In this document: in pieces, positions 25,261-34,164 of the stretch
How the letters are laid out: every line of letters begins with the position of its first letter
Position numbering within the stretch: position 1 is the first letter of the stretch
DNA from: Bacteroidales bacterium
GTDB lineage: Bacteria; Bacteroidota; Bacteroidia; Bacteroidales; F082
Length of the DNA: 64,000 bases
Reading direction: 5' to 3'
Assembly (NCBI GenBank): GCA_900769945.1
Contig: CAAGIO010000023.1
Location: forward strand, 93,682 to 157,681
Notes under the pieces: model-generated
Database searches by the model: none
Seen by the model: only the letters and a program-made list of their open reading frames with translations
Told to the model about the DNA's origin: nothing
Program-made: the position numbers and the translations under genes

Positions 25261-28068
25261 ATGAAAAAAAGATTATTAACATTGTTGGTCATTGTCGCTT
25301 TTGCAATCACAGGATTTGCACAGCAGGCGATGCAGTTGCCAACCGACCCTAACGTAAGGATTGGCAAGTTAGACAACGGAATGACTTATTATCTGAGGCA
25401 CAACGAGAAGCCTGCGCAGAGGGCTGACTTCTACATTGCCCAGAAGGTAGGCTCCATCCTTGAGGAGGAGAGCCAGAGAGGCCTCGCACACTTCCTTGAG
25501 CACATGGCTTTCAACGGCACCGTAAACCTTCCGGACATGACGCTGAGGGACTATCTGCAGAGCCGAGGCATCAAGTTCGGCGAGAACCTCAACGCCGGAA
25601 CAGGTATCGACCAGACAGTATATATGGTCACCAACGTCCCCACAACACTTCCGGGCCTCGTTGACACCTGCCTCCTCATTCTTCACGACTGGTCAAGCTT
25701 CATAGCCCTTGAGGAAGAAGAGATTGACAACGAGCGCGGCGTCATCCTCGAAGAGCTGCGCACCCGTGAGAACGCTAACGAACGAATCATGAAAGAGATT
25801 CTCCCTCAAATCTATCCTAACAGTCCTTACGCTAACAGACTCCCAGGCGGACTTCCTGAAGTCATCGCGAACTTCGAATACCAGACACTCCGCGACTACT
25901 ATCAGAAATGGTACCGTCCTGACCTCCAAGGCCTTGTCATTGTTGGCGATATTGATGTCGATGCAATAGAAAACCGCATCATCGAACTATTCTCCGACAT
26001 CAAAGCCCCAGTCGATCCCGCACCAAGACCTTTATTCATGATAGAAGACAACGAAGAACCTATCGTAGCCATCTGCTCCGACCCAGAACAGACAAACTAC
26101 GAAGTCAATATCTTCTACAAACACGAGACAACACCTTTCAACCTCAGAAACGATATAGGCTACTGGATGTCAAAATATGTGCTCTCAATCATCTCCGACA
26201 TGCAGATTAACAGACTCCAAGAGCTCGCACAGAAGCCAGACGCTCCTTTCGTTTACGCCTACAGCTACTACGGAGACTACTACATCTCCCCGACAAAAGA
26301 CGCTTGGAACAACATCGCAATGGCGAAGGACATGAGCGGCATCGACGAGGCCATCACCGCAATAGTGACCGAGAACAACCGCATGCAGCAGTACGGCTTC
26401 ACAGCATCAGAATATGAGAGAGCCAAAGCCGACTTCATGAAACAGATTGAGAACAAATACAATGAGAGGAACAACACCGAGAACCGATTCTACGTCAACG
26501 AGTGCCTCGACAACTTCCTCACCAACGAGCCTATGATGGGCATTGAGACAGAATACACACTCTATCAGCAGATAGCTCCAAACGTCCCGTTAGAGACCAT
26601 CAACGCTTTCGCCGCCCAGCTTATCCCTGAGAACAACCTCGTCATCACAGTGACGACACCAAAGAAAGAAGGCGAGACAGCTCCAACGAAAGAACAGATA
26701 CTCGCAGTTTACAACGCAGCCAAAGACATTGAAGTTGAGCCTTATAAAGAAGAAGTGTTTGAGGGCCCTATGGTTGAGAACCTGCCTAAAGCCGGCAAGA
26801 TAAAGAAAGAGACTCTCATCCCTGAAATGGACGCCACGATGCTCACTCTCAGCAACGGCATGAAAGTCGTCTATAAGAAGACAGACTATAAGGAGGACGA
26901 AATCAGGTTCACAGCCTCAAGCCCTGGCGGCATCTCAGCACTGCCTCAGAAGGACTTCGTTACCCTACAGGCACTGCCCGAACTCATTACCCTCGGCGGA
27001 GTGGGCAACTTCAGCGCAATAGACCTCCCCAAGGTCCTCGCGGGTAAAAAAGTCAACGTCTCTCCATTCATCAACACCTATTACGAAGGCATGAACGGCT
27101 CCTGCTCTCCTAAAGACCTTGAGACAATGATGCAGCTCATCCACCTCTATTTCACCGCACCACGCCAAGACAACGAGGCATTCACATCCTATATCCAGAG
27201 AAACAAAGCCATGCTCGAAAACGTAGAACTCGACCCAATGGTCACCTTCTCCGACTCGCTAACAAAGATTATGTATAACAACCACCCTCTCAGACTAAGG
27301 ATGAAAGCCTCTGACCTCGATATGATTAACTACGACGAGGCAATGAAGATGTATCAGGACAGATTCGCCGACCCGAACAACTTCACCCTTTACTTCGTAG
27401 GAAATATCGATATCGACAGCTTCAAACCTCTTGTCGAGCAGTATCTCGCCTCTCTGAAGAAGAAGAAACGCAAAGAGTCGTGGAACGACATCAACCTTAA
27501 CATCACAAAAGAAGACCATATCTGCCACTTCAACAAAGAGATGCAGAACCCTAAGACTTCTATTTACATGATTCTCAACGGTGAGATGGAATACAACTAT
27601 CACAACCAGCTTTACATGAAAGCCCTTTCCGACATCATGGACATCGTCTATACAAAGACTATCCGTGAGGAAGAAGGCGGCACCTACGGAGTGGGAGTCA
27701 TGGGACAACTCATCAAGATTCCTTCAAACTCATATCTCTTCCTCATCGCTTTCGACACCAACGACGACATCTACCAGAAACTTATTAATAAGGTATATGA
27801 AGGACTTGAGGACGTGGCGACGAACGGACCGAGACAAGAAGACCTCAACAAGGTTGTCGAGAACCTCTACAAGAAACGCGCAGAGAGCCTTGAAGAGAAC
27901 TCTTTCCATACAAGCGCAATCAAGACTCTCGTTGACGACGGCATCAACATCATTGCCGAATATGACGAGATCGTGAAGAGCATGACGGTAGAGTCTATCG
28001 CTGATTTCACCAAAGAGATACTTAAATCATACAAGAAAGAGATAGTACAGCTTCCTTTGAGACAGTAA
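25261..28068 (+). CDS. M16 family zinc metallopeptidase (double-length, periplasmic)
   Basis: A 935-residue peptidase of the pitrilysin/insulinase clan. A signal peptide covers residues 1-20 (ending ITGFA, then QQAMQ). The inverted zinc motif is HFLEH (H77, E80, H81), with the distal glutamate in VILEELRTREN near 163. The chain contains two M16 halves: the active N-terminal half and an inactive C-terminal half beginning about residue 520, whose GGTYGVGV motif near 807 marks the substrate-binding part. It probably degrades peptides in the periplasm. The MFS transporter gene starts 18 bp downstream, possibly for uptake of products, but that link is inference. Confidence 0.93.
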   Translation: MKKRLLTLLVIVAFAITGFAQQAMQLPTDPNVRIGKLDNGMTYYLRHNEKPAQRADFYIAQKVGSILEEESQRGLAHFLEHMAFNGTVNLPDMTLRDYLQSRGIKFGENLNAGTGIDQTVYMVTNVPTTLPGLVDTCLLILHDWSSFIALEEEEIDNERGVILEELRTRENANERIMKEILPQIYPNSPYANRLPGGLPEVIANFEYQTLRDYYQKWYRPDLQGLVIVGDIDVDAIENRIIELFSDIKAPVDPAPRPLFMIEDNEEPIVAICSDPEQTNYEVNIFYKHETTPFNLRNDIGYWMSKYVLSIISDMQINRLQELAQKPDAPFVYAYSYYGDYYISPTKDAWNNIAMAKDMSGIDEAITAIVTENNRMQQYGFTASEYERAKADFMKQIENKYNERNNTENRFYVNECLDNFLTNEPMMGIETEYTLYQQIAPNVPLETINAFAAQLIPENNLVITVTTPKKEGETAPTKEQILAVYNAAKDIEVEPYKEEVFEGPMVENLPKAGKIKKETLIPEMDATMLTLSNGMKVVYKKTDYKEDEIRFTASSPGGISALPQKDFVTLQALPELITLGGVGNFSAIDLPKVLAGKKVNVSPFINTYYEGMNGSCSPKDLETMMQLIHLYFTAPRQDNEAFTSYIQRNKAMLENVELDPMVTFSDSLTKIMYNNHPLRLRMKASDLDMINYDEAMKMYQDRFADPNNFTLYFVGNIDIDSFKPLVEQYLASLKKKKRKESWNDINLNITKEDHICHFNKEMQNPKTSIYMILNGEMEYNYHNQLYMKALSDIMDIVYTKTIREEEGGTYGVGVMGQLIKIPSNSYLFLIAFDTNDDIYQKLINKVYEGLEDVATNGPRQEDLNKVVENLYKKRAESLEENSFHTSAIKTLVDDGINIIAEYDEIVKSMTVESIADFTKEILKSYKKEIVQLPLRQ

Positions 28069-28086
28069 TAATCAAAACTAAACAAT

Positions 28087-29751
28087 ATGACACAACAATC
28101 AATGACGTTACGCGACAGTGCAGCCATGAGATGGATTGCCTTGTTGCTCTTGGCATTAGCCATGTTCTGCTCATATATCTTCATGGATATATTGTCACCT
28201 ATCAAGGACCTCATGATGCTTCCTGTTGAGGAAGGCGGAAGAGCATGGGATTCAACAGCATTCGGCACTATGCAGGGTGCAGAGACGTTCCTTAACGTAT
28301 TCGTATTCTTCCTTATTTTCGCGGGCATCATCCTCGACAAGATGGGAGTACGTTTCACAGCAGTGTTATCAGGCGTAGTGATGCTCATCGGAGCACTCAT
28401 AGAGTATTATGCGGTGTCGGACGCCTTTATCGGCAGCAGCTTAGAGAAATGGTTCACCAACAACCTCAACTACATTCCCGGATTTGACGAGCTTGGGGTG
28501 TCACCATTCTACAGGGGCATGCCTGCATCAGCAAAGCTCGCAGCCCTCGGCTTCATGCTCTTCGGCTGCGGCACCGAGATGGGAGGCATCACCGTGTCAC
28601 GCGGTATCGTGAAATGGTTCAAAGGAAGAGACACCGCATTGGCAATGGGCTCTGAGATGGCTCTCGCCCGCCTTGGCGTCGCCACATGTATGATCTTCTC
28701 TCCTTTCTTCGCAAAACTCGGCGGAACAATCAGTGTATCACGCTCCGTCGCCTTCGGCGTAGTGCTCCTCTGCATCGCCCTTATCATGTTCGTGGTCTAT
28801 TTCTTCATGGATAAGAAGTTAGACTCACAGACAGGAGAGGCCGAGGCAAAAGACGACCCTTTCAAAGTTTCCGACATAGGCAAAATTCTCTCAAGCCTCG
28901 GTTTCTGGCTCGTCGCTCTCCTCTGCGTTCTCTATTACTCAGCAATATTCCCATTCCAGAAATATGCGGTGAACATGTTGCAGTGCAACCTCACCCTCGT
29001 GCCTGGCGAAGGCTTCTGGGCTAATAGCAGCGTGACAATCATACAGTACATCATCATGCTCGTCGTCGCCATCTGCGCTTTCGCAAGCAACTTCTCAAAG
29101 AAAAAAGGCATGAAGGTCGGACTCATGGCATTAGCTGTCGTCTCCCTCATCGTCTATTGCTTTATGGGATACAAGAGAGGCACCGCTGAGACAATCTTCG
29201 CAGTGTTCCCGCTCCTCGCCGTAGCCATCACCCCAATCCTCGGCAACTACGTTGACCACAAGGGTAAGGCAGCCTCAATGCTTATGATAGGCTCCCTCCT
29301 ACTCATCTTATGCCACCTCACCTTCGCTTTCATCCTGCCTCTCTTCAAAGGCAACGCTGTTGGAGGCGTGATAGTGGCTTATGTGACAATCCTTGTCCTC
29401 GGCGCATCGTTCTCACTCGTACCAGCAGCATTGTGGCCAAGCGTCCCGAAACTCGTTGACGAGAAAATCATCGGCTCAGCTTACGCACTCATTTTCTGGA
29501 TTCAGAACATCGGACTGTGGCTGTTCCCTCTCCTCATCGGCAAGGTGCTCGACAACACCAACCCACAGATTATAGAGGCCCTCAATAACGGCACCATCAC
29601 AGCAGAAGAAGCCGCCACTTCATACAACTACACCGCTCCTTTGGTAATGCTCGCCTGCCTCGGCGTCGCCGCCCTCGCTATTGGCGTGTATCTCAAGAGC
29701 GTCGATAAGAAAAAACACCTCGGTCTTGAAGAACCTAACATCAAAGACTGA
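28087..29751 (+). CDS. MFS transporter
   Basis: An inner-membrane major facilitator protein of 554 residues, with about 12 hydrophobic helices starting at MRWIALLLLALAMFCSYIFMD. The segment GIILDKMGVRFT near 80-91 is the MFS loop 2-3 motif. A large hydrophilic insert (residues 110-145, with several aromatic residues) separates early helices. Bacteroidales proteins of this kind are usually annotated simply as MFS transporter; the substrate is unknown. The gene follows the M16 peptidase by 18 bp and ends at a good terminator, so the rightward transcript rsmG-M16-MFS probably ends here. Confidence 0.88.
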   Translation: MTQQSMTLRDSAAMRWIALLLLALAMFCSYIFMDILSPIKDLMMLPVEEGGRAWDSTAFGTMQGAETFLNVFVFFLIFAGIILDKMGVRFTAVLSGVVMLIGALIEYYAVSDAFIGSSLEKWFTNNLNYIPGFDELGVSPFYRGMPASAKLAALGFMLFGCGTEMGGITVSRGIVKWFKGRDTALAMGSEMALARLGVATCMIFSPFFAKLGGTISVSRSVAFGVVLLCIALIMFVVYFFMDKKLDSQTGEAEAKDDPFKVSDIGKILSSLGFWLVALLCVLYYSAIFPFQKYAVNMLQCNLTLVPGEGFWANSSVTIIQYIIMLVVAICAFASNFSKKKGMKVGLMALAVVSLIVYCFMGYKRGTAETIFAVFPLLAVAITPILGNYVDHKGKAASMLMIGSLLLILCHLTFAFILPLFKGNAVGGVIVAYVTILVLGASFSLVPAALWPSVPKLVDEKIIGSAYALIFWIQNIGLWLFPLLIGKVLDNTNPQIIEALNNGTITAEEAATSYNYTAPLVMLACLGVAALAIGVYLKSVDKKKHLGLEEPNIKD

Positions 29752-29780
29752 TAACTGAACTTATTTCTCACTTCTTATCA

Positions 29781-29817
29781 AAACACCCTAGGACATTACG
29801 CCTCAGGGTGTTTTTTT
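29781..29817 (+). terminator. Rho-independent terminator after the MFS gene
   Basis: The stem AAACACCCT (29781-29789) pairs with AGGGTGTTT (29805-29813), with an inner AGG/CCT extension, and the T-run continues to 29817. Confidence 0.85.
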
Positions 29818-29903
29818 AATACAATAATGCAAATCAAGGGGATATATACGAACAACGGGACGTAGCAAAAAAAACAGAGATTATTTCAACGGGAATGGCG
29901 AAA

Positions 29904-29941
29904 GAAAAAAAATCCTACGCATCATATTTGACACATAGGAT
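29904..29941 (-). terminator. Terminator of the tRNA-Val transcript
   Basis: An 8-bp stem (29912-29919 with 29934-29941) followed leftward by eight T on the transcribed strand lies directly behind the tRNA 3' end. Confidence 0.75.
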
Positions 29942-29945
29942 TCTG

Positions 29946-30020
29946 TGGAAACTGCTGGGCTCGAACCAGCGACCCCTTGCTTGTAAGGCAAGTGCTCTGA
30001 ACCAACTGAGCTAAGCTTCC
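29946..30020 (-). tRNA. tRNA-Val (anticodon TAC)
   Basis: The leftward 75-nt sequence folds as a cloverleaf. The acceptor GGAAGCT/AGTTTCC has one G-U pair, the anticodon stem is CTTGC/GCAAG with loop CTTACAA (anticodon TAC), and the T arm is GCTGG-TTCGAGC-CCAGC. The discriminator is A and CCA is not encoded. A terminator follows at once. Confidence 0.95.
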
Positions 30021-30565
30021 CTTTGCGAGTGCAAAAATACTATTTTTTTCTTTACAACCAACATATTTTTAATATTTTTATATTAATTTTATAACTAATT
30101 CATTTTCAATAAAAAAACAAACAATATCACTCCATCATTTCATTCCTAAACACCTATCACACACAAATGAATAAGGATTTATTCACTATTATCCACTCAA
30201 AATATCATCTCAAATTAGAAATAATACAATGAAAACAAAATTGTGATACGGGAAAGCACTGACATCAGACAATGGGGAGTAAATGTGGACGACTCATAAG
30301 GACACTCAATGGTTCATCGCCGACAACGTCAAAGGAATACGTGGCTTTCCCACCATTTCATACAAAAAACGAAAACTATTTCATCGAAAGAAGTATCTTC
30401 ACTGTTATGAATCGGATGTATCTTGTTATAGATCGTCTCGTTCAGGCTTGGGTCGAAGTGATCGGTGTATTGGCTGCCCACAAAAAAAGACGGAATCCTA
30501 TTCCTGCAACAAAAAAGAACCCTGCCACGTTGTATTGGGCAAGGTCATAATGGAAAATAAATTTG
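30021..30565. other. Intergenic stretch between tRNA-Val and tRNA-Gly
   Basis: About 545 bases, very AT-rich in the first half. From 30240 to 30560 the base composition becomes more gene-like and overlapping ORFs of 72-104 residues appear on both strands, but none shows a known domain or a signal for expression. It may be a worn gene fragment. Confidence 0.4.
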
Positions 30566-30638
30566 AGCGGATTACGGGGTTCGAACCCGCGACCTGAAGC
30601 TTGGGAAGCTTCCGCTCTACCAACTGAGCTAAATCCGC
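30566..30638 (-). tRNA. tRNA-Gly (anticodon CCC)
   Basis: A 73-nt leftward cloverleaf. The acceptor is GCGGATT/AATCCGC, the D arm GCTC-AGTTGGTA-GAGC, the anticodon stem GAAGC/GCTTC with loop TTCCCAA (anticodon CCC), and the T arm GCGGG-TTCGAAC-CCCGT with one G-U pair. The discriminator is T and CCA is not encoded. Confidence 0.95.
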
Positions 30639-30678
30639 ATTTCTTATAAAAGTGCTGCAAAAATACAAAATAATTATT

Positions 30679-30686
30679 TATCTTTG
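30679..30686 (+). promoter_or_regulatory. -7 element of the LOG-family gene
   Basis: TATCTTTG is a full TAnnTTTG match 25 bp upstream of ATG 30712, and argues against the in-frame start at 30652. Confidence 0.55.
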
Positions 30687-30711
30687 CAAAAAATTTTTTA
30701 ATTATTTAATC

Positions 30712-31419
30712 ATGTTAAACATCGCAGAAAAAATAAAGAAAGCTATTGAAGACAGAAAATGGAGCGACATAAAGGCAAACGACTCATGGTCAGTATTTAA
30801 AATAATGTCTGAGTTCGTGAACGGATACGAGACACTCTCAAAAATCGGGCCTTGCGTCGCTATTTTCGGCTCAGCGAGGATAAAAGAAGACAACCCTTAT
30901 TACGAAATGGCTGAAGAGACCGCTAAGAAACTTGTGAGCAAGGGTTTCGGCATTATCACCGGCGGCGGTCCCGGAATCATGGAGGCCGGCAACAAAGGCG
31001 CACATGAGGCTAACGGAAAAAGCGTAGGATTAAACATCATACTCCCCCATGAACAGCACGCCAACCCTTATATCGATAACGACAAGTCAATAAACTTCGA
31101 TTACTTCTATATCCGCAAGACAATGTTCATGCGCTACTCTCAAGGATTCATCGCCTTCCCAGGCGGGTTCGGCACTCTCGATGAACTCTCGGAAGCCATC
31201 ACTCTCATTCAAACCAACAAACTCGTTCATTTCCCTATCGTCATGGTAGGAAAAGAATTCTGGTCCGACCTTGTGGAATGGTTTAAAAAGACACTCCTAA
31301 CTAATAAACTCATCTCTGAAAAAGACTTAGACATCTTCCATGTAGTTGACACCCCTGATGAGGCGGTCGCCATTATTGACGAATTCTACAACAATTCCGA
31401 CCTGAAACCAAACTTCTAA
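30712..31419 (+). CDS. LOG-family protein (TIGR00730, cytokinin phosphoribohydrolase-like)
   Basis: A cytoplasmic Rossmann-fold protein of 235 residues. The nucleotide motif GGGPGIMEA (84-92) and the catalytic PGGFGTLDE (150-158) define the LONELY GUY family, whose members split nucleoside 5'-monophosphates to base and ribose 5-phosphate. FGSARIKEDNPYY (52-64) is the N-terminal phosphate-binding stretch. I use ATG 30712 because a -7 element sits just upstream. In bacteria the role is often nucleotide salvage; the true substrate is unknown. Confidence 0.92.
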   Translation: MLNIAEKIKKAIEDRKWSDIKANDSWSVFKIMSEFVNGYETLSKIGPCVAIFGSARIKEDNPYYEMAEETAKKLVSKGFGIITGGGPGIMEAGNKGAHEANGKSVGLNIILPHEQHANPYIDNDKSINFDYFYIRKTMFMRYSQGFIAFPGGFGTLDELSEAITLIQTNKLVHFPIVMVGKEFWSDLVEWFKKTLLTNKLISEKDLDIFHVVDTPDEAVAIIDEFYNNSDLKPNF

Positions 31420-31472
31420 GGAATTTTTATTCGAATGACTAAAAAAATGTGCTGCAATGAAAAAAAAATTCG

Positions 31473-31480
31473 TACCTTTG
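31473..31480 (+). promoter_or_regulatory. -7 element of the tmRNA gene
   Basis: TACCTTTG fits TAnnTTTG and ends 30 bp upstream of the mature tmRNA 5' end, leaving a short precursor leader for RNase P. Confidence 0.6.
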
Positions 31481-31509
31481 CACGCTTTTTAAAATTAGTC
31501 ATTCGACAT

Positions 31510-31907
31510 GGGGTTGACCGGTTTTGACAGCTTGTAGAATGGTTATGTAAGCATACCGAGCCTTGCAGCGACGCTCGTTAATACTAACTGCAAAAAATTA
31601 ATTGGCGAAAATAATTACGCTTTCGCTGCTTAGTTGAAGAACAGTAAACTAAAGCTTAATCCTTTCACAAGGTGAGGGGACGAAACATCTCGCGGATGGA
31701 GATTCCCGATTCCGGTCCGGTAACGAGGTGCTCATCAACTTCGGGATAGCATCGCAGTAGCTCCGACAACGTTGCGAAACCTTAGGAGATAAGGTGCGGC
31801 TTAGGGTGTCCGTCCCCTTGCCACGCTCGAAAACTAATGACGAAATAAGTATGTAGAAAGCATAGTTGTTCCAAGTTTGGACGAGGGTTCGACTCCCTCC
31901 AGCTCCA
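31510..31907 (+). ncRNA. ssrA: Transfer-messenger RNA
   Basis: The 5' end GGGGTTGACC pairs with the 3' GGTTCGACTCCCTCCAGCTCC part to form the tRNA-like acceptor (G-U pairs included) and T arm. The resume reading frame at 31604 reads GGC GAA AAT AAT TAC GCT TTC GCT GCT TAG, giving the proteolysis tag GENNYAFAA, close to known Bacteroidota tags such as GENNYALAA. The span of about 398 nt is normal. It rescues stalled ribosomes with SmpB. CCA is not fully encoded (ACC then T). Confidence 0.97.
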
Positions 31908-32023
31908 CCTGAACGTTAGCGCATTGAATACCAATCGCTAACGTTTTCTCTTTCCATCAAACAACTCGTTTTTTTCCTACACTTTTGGAATGAACAGATA
32001 AGTCTATTGTGTAGCCCATCACC

Positions 32024-32605
32024 TTAATATGCAATGCCGTGAACTTCATTTATACGATATTCCATCTTTTGGAAATCGACCCCAAAAGCATGACAATGAC
32101 CGACAATATCGAACCCAAGCGATTTATACAAGCCCATCAGATGCGGCATACCAGAATCAACAACCAAGGTTATCTTATTGTAACCTAATCCGATACCTCG
32201 CTGTATAGAGTCTTGTATCAATGCGCGCCCCACTCCACGTCCACGAAATGACGGAAGAACCGCCAACGAATCGAGATAGTACTCGCCCGGACATGTCTCC
32301 TGTTCAGACTCAGCATCTAACGCCATCATATCCGGCCACAACTCAATAAAAGTGCGATGCCTTAACTCCTTATATATGTCACCGGGATAACTCAACAACG
32401 ACCCTACAACGACGCCATCAACCTCCGCCACCCTGCTATTTTTATAAGTGTAAAGAAGGTCGTCCCTGCGCTCACATTCAGTAAGACGATTATAAAGTTC
32501 TCCATTATCAGGCGTTTCCTCCTCAAAATCAAAGAGATGCATTCCTGCCATTACACATTTTGCAAGAAATGGAGCATCAAATGGTTCCGCATTGCGAATT
32601 TTCAT
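32024..32605 (-). CDS. GNAT family N-acetyltransferase
   Basis: A cytoplasmic acetyltransferase of 193 residues from ATG 32605; the open frame extends upstream, but the promoter at 32616-32623 places the start here. GNAT hallmarks are the beta-strand YYLDSLAVLPSFRGRGVGRAL, with the acetyl-CoA pyrophosphate loop RGRGVG, and the final LVVDSGMPHLMGLYKSLGF strand and helix. Family members of this kind acetylate small amines or protein N-termini; the substrate is unknown. It diverges from the small winged-helix gene across 58 bp with two back-to-back promoters. Confidence 0.9.
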   Translation of the reverse strand: MKIRNAEPFDAPFLAKCVMAGMHLFDFEEETPDNGELYNRLTECERRDDLLYTYKNSRVAEVDGVVVGSLLSYPGDIYKELRHRTFIELWPDMMALDAESEQETCPGEYYLDSLAVLPSFRGRGVGRALIQDSIQRGIGLGYNKITLVVDSGMPHLMGLYKSLGFDIVGHCHAFGVDFQKMEYRINEVHGIAY

Positions 32606-32615
32606 ATTTTTTTTG

Positions 32616-32623
32616 CAAAGGTA
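32616..32623 (-). promoter_or_regulatory. -7 element of the GNAT gene
   Basis: Leftward TACCTTTG, 10 bp upstream of the ATG at 32605, giving an almost leaderless message. Confidence 0.55.
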
Positions 32624-32635
32624 GGAAGAAACTAT

Positions 32636-32643
32636 TAATTTTG
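32636..32643 (+). promoter_or_regulatory. -7 element of the small winged-helix gene
   Basis: TAATTTTG lies 20 bp upstream of the ATG at 32664. It is 12 bp from the opposing GNAT -7 element, so polymerases at the two promoters would compete. Confidence 0.55.
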
Positions 32644-32663
32644 CCGAATAAAAATTTTTAACT

Positions 32664-32837
32664 ATGAAAGAAAAAGTATTACAAGCAATGCGTGAATACG
32701 GACAGCCCGTTAACGCCGGAAAAATAGCAGAAATAACCGGAATTGACCGCAAAGACGTTGACAAAGCTTTCGCTGAGCTGAAAAAAGAAGGCGCAATAGT
32801 GTCACCTGTCCGTTGCAAATGGGAACCTGCCAAATAA
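32664..32837 (+). CDS. Small winged-helix-like protein, 57 residues
   Basis: A short gene with clear coding character: MKEKVLQAMREYGQPVNAGK, then IAEITGIDRKDVDKAFAELK, then a final turn with RCKWEP. The pattern of helix, Gly/Pro turn, helix-turn-helix (AGKIAEITGIDRKDVDKAFAEL) and a C-terminal basic wing is that of small wHTH transcription factors or ArsR/MarR-like cores. It begins 20 bp after a TAnnTTTG element and overlaps the start of the esterase-like gene by 19 nt, so the two are probably cotranslated. Target and ligand are unknown. Confidence 0.75.
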   Translation: MKEKVLQAMREYGQPVNAGKIAEITGIDRKDVDKAFAELKKEGAIVSPVRCKWEPAK

Positions 32838-33493
32838 TCAGACAACAGACAAACAATATCTGCTACATGATCCTTCCTGATGGAATCAAAGGAGAATTGT
32901 ATGCGGACTGCGAAAAATTATCGGAGAAATACGGCGTCTCCATTGTGATTATCAACAACATCAACTGGAACGACGACATCTCCCCATGGCCCGCTGAAGG
33001 CGTATTCAAAAAAGCAAAGCCTTTTGGAGGGAAAGCAGCTATCTTTCTAAACACTCTGACAAAAGAAATCATCCCTAATGTGGAAAAGTCATTGGGAATC
33101 AATGATGCAGAGAGAACCATTCTCGGCGTCTCGTTGTCAGGGTTATTTTCGGTCTGGGCTGGATTCAACACCAACGCCTTCACAAACATCATCTGTATTT
33201 CAGGGTCTTTGTGGTATGATGGATTCACTAACTGGTTGAGTGAGAACACCTTGTCTCTTTCGGTGAAAAGAATCTGCATGCTTCTTGGTGAAAAAGAAAA
33301 ACTCACCCGTGAAAAAAGAATATCAACAGTTGAAGAAAGAACTGCATATTCAGCCGAATTATTAAGAAAAAGAAGCAATGCCAACATATCATTCCAACTC
33401 GTTGAAGGAACACACTTTTCCCCTATCACACCAAGATTGGAAAAAGGATTTGAAATAATTTTTGGCACCAACAAACAGCAAGTCATTGACTAA
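32819..33493 (+). CDS. Alpha/beta-hydrolase-like protein (esterase fold)
   Basis: A 224-residue protein from ATG 32819, which overlaps the winged-helix gene by 19 nt; ATG 32867 is an alternative that would lose the first strand. The nucleophile elbow GVSLSGLFSVWAG (GxSxSG) near residue 104 and the late histidine in EGTHFSP (near 199) suit a serine hydrolase of the IroE/Fes esterase type. The opening CYMILPDG fits the first strand. No signal peptide, so cytoplasmic. The acid residue of the triad is not obvious. It is cotranscribed with the small regulator-like gene. Confidence 0.7.
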   Translation: MGTCQIIRQQTNNICYMILPDGIKGELYADCEKLSEKYGVSIVIINNINWNDDISPWPAEGVFKKAKPFGGKAAIFLNTLTKEIIPNVEKSLGINDAERTILGVSLSGLFSVWAGFNTNAFTNIICISGSLWYDGFTNWLSENTLSLSVKRICMLLGEKEKLTREKRISTVEERTAYSAELLRKRSNANISFQLVEGTHFSPITPRLEKGFEIIFGTNKQQVID

Positions 33494-33919
33494 CAAGACT
33501 AATCCACAGACAATATCTTCTCTGTGAAAACAAAACCATTGATATTGGAAAACATTTCATTGAGCGCAAATGTATTCTATCATCATTATGCAAAGCTTAA
33601 AATATGATTGCATAATTGCTTTTATCTTGGTTTCCACTCCCGTGAAAGCATATATCAATTTTTCAGACGCTCTAAAGTGCAAAATCCTTGCTTTTCATTC
33701 TTACAACCCCGAAAAACACTTGTTTTCAACAAAACAACAAACAGATAGTTGCAATCAGTAAACACTATTAACAACCGACATTCTCCATACCGTTCGATAA
33801 AACTTTAGTTTCAGGGAAGTAATAATATTTTTATTTTAGCATTTTTAAAAGAATTGACAAGCGGCGATAAAAAATAAACCGCAACCACTTGATTTTAAGG
33901 TGATTGCGGTTATTTATCG
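33494..33919. other. AT-rich intergenic region
   Basis: About 425 bases between the esterase gene and tRNA-Arg. A 63-residue ORF at 33570-33761 has no recognisable features. The tRNA-Arg terminator occupies the right end. Nothing else is seen. Confidence 0.5.
33865..33911 (-). terminator. Terminator of the tRNA-Arg transcript
   Basis: The arms AACCGCAA (from 33877) and TTGCGGTT (to 33911), with an inner CAC/GTG extension, form a hairpin; leftward it is followed by TTTATTTTTT. It lies 8 bp after the tRNA 3' end. Confidence 0.8.
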
Positions 33920-33991
33920 TGACCCTGCCGGGATTCGAACCCGGACCGAAGGAACCGGAATCCTTAATTCTATCCATTAGACTACAGGGCC
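33920..33991 (-). tRNA. tRNA-Arg (anticodon CCG)
   Basis: A leftward 72-nt cloverleaf. The acceptor is GGCCCTG/CAGGGTC with one G-U pair, the anticodon stem AAGGA/TCCTT with loop TTCCGGT (anticodon CCG), and the T arm CCGGG-TTCGAAT-CCCGG. The D arm TCTAATGGATAGA pairs weakly. The discriminator is A and CCA is not encoded. Confidence 0.92.
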
Positions 33992-34164
33992 ATTTCGCAC
34001 TGCAAAAATAATAATTTTTCGTACTAAAAATAATTTTTAATACATCTATTTTCACATTTGCGAAGTGCGTACATTCTCTTCCCAATTGTGCAGACAGTCT
34101 CCATTTACTATTTCAACTTATTAATATTAGCAGAATCAAAATAGTAAGTCAGTGATAATCACTT

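Noticed and set aside
30272..30597. Overlapping rightward ORFs of 92 and 104 residues between two tRNAs
   Set aside because: The longer one runs into the antisense of tRNA-Gly, no promoter or domain was found, and the frames disagree. It is more likely a chance or worn fragment.
32606..32845. Upstream extension of the GNAT frame
   Set aside because: The GNAT domain begins at 32605 and a promoter lies just upstream; the extension runs antisense over the small winged-helix gene.
33570..33761. A 63-residue rightward ORF
   Set aside because: No recognisable motif or -7 element and an AT-rich composition; treated as non-coding.
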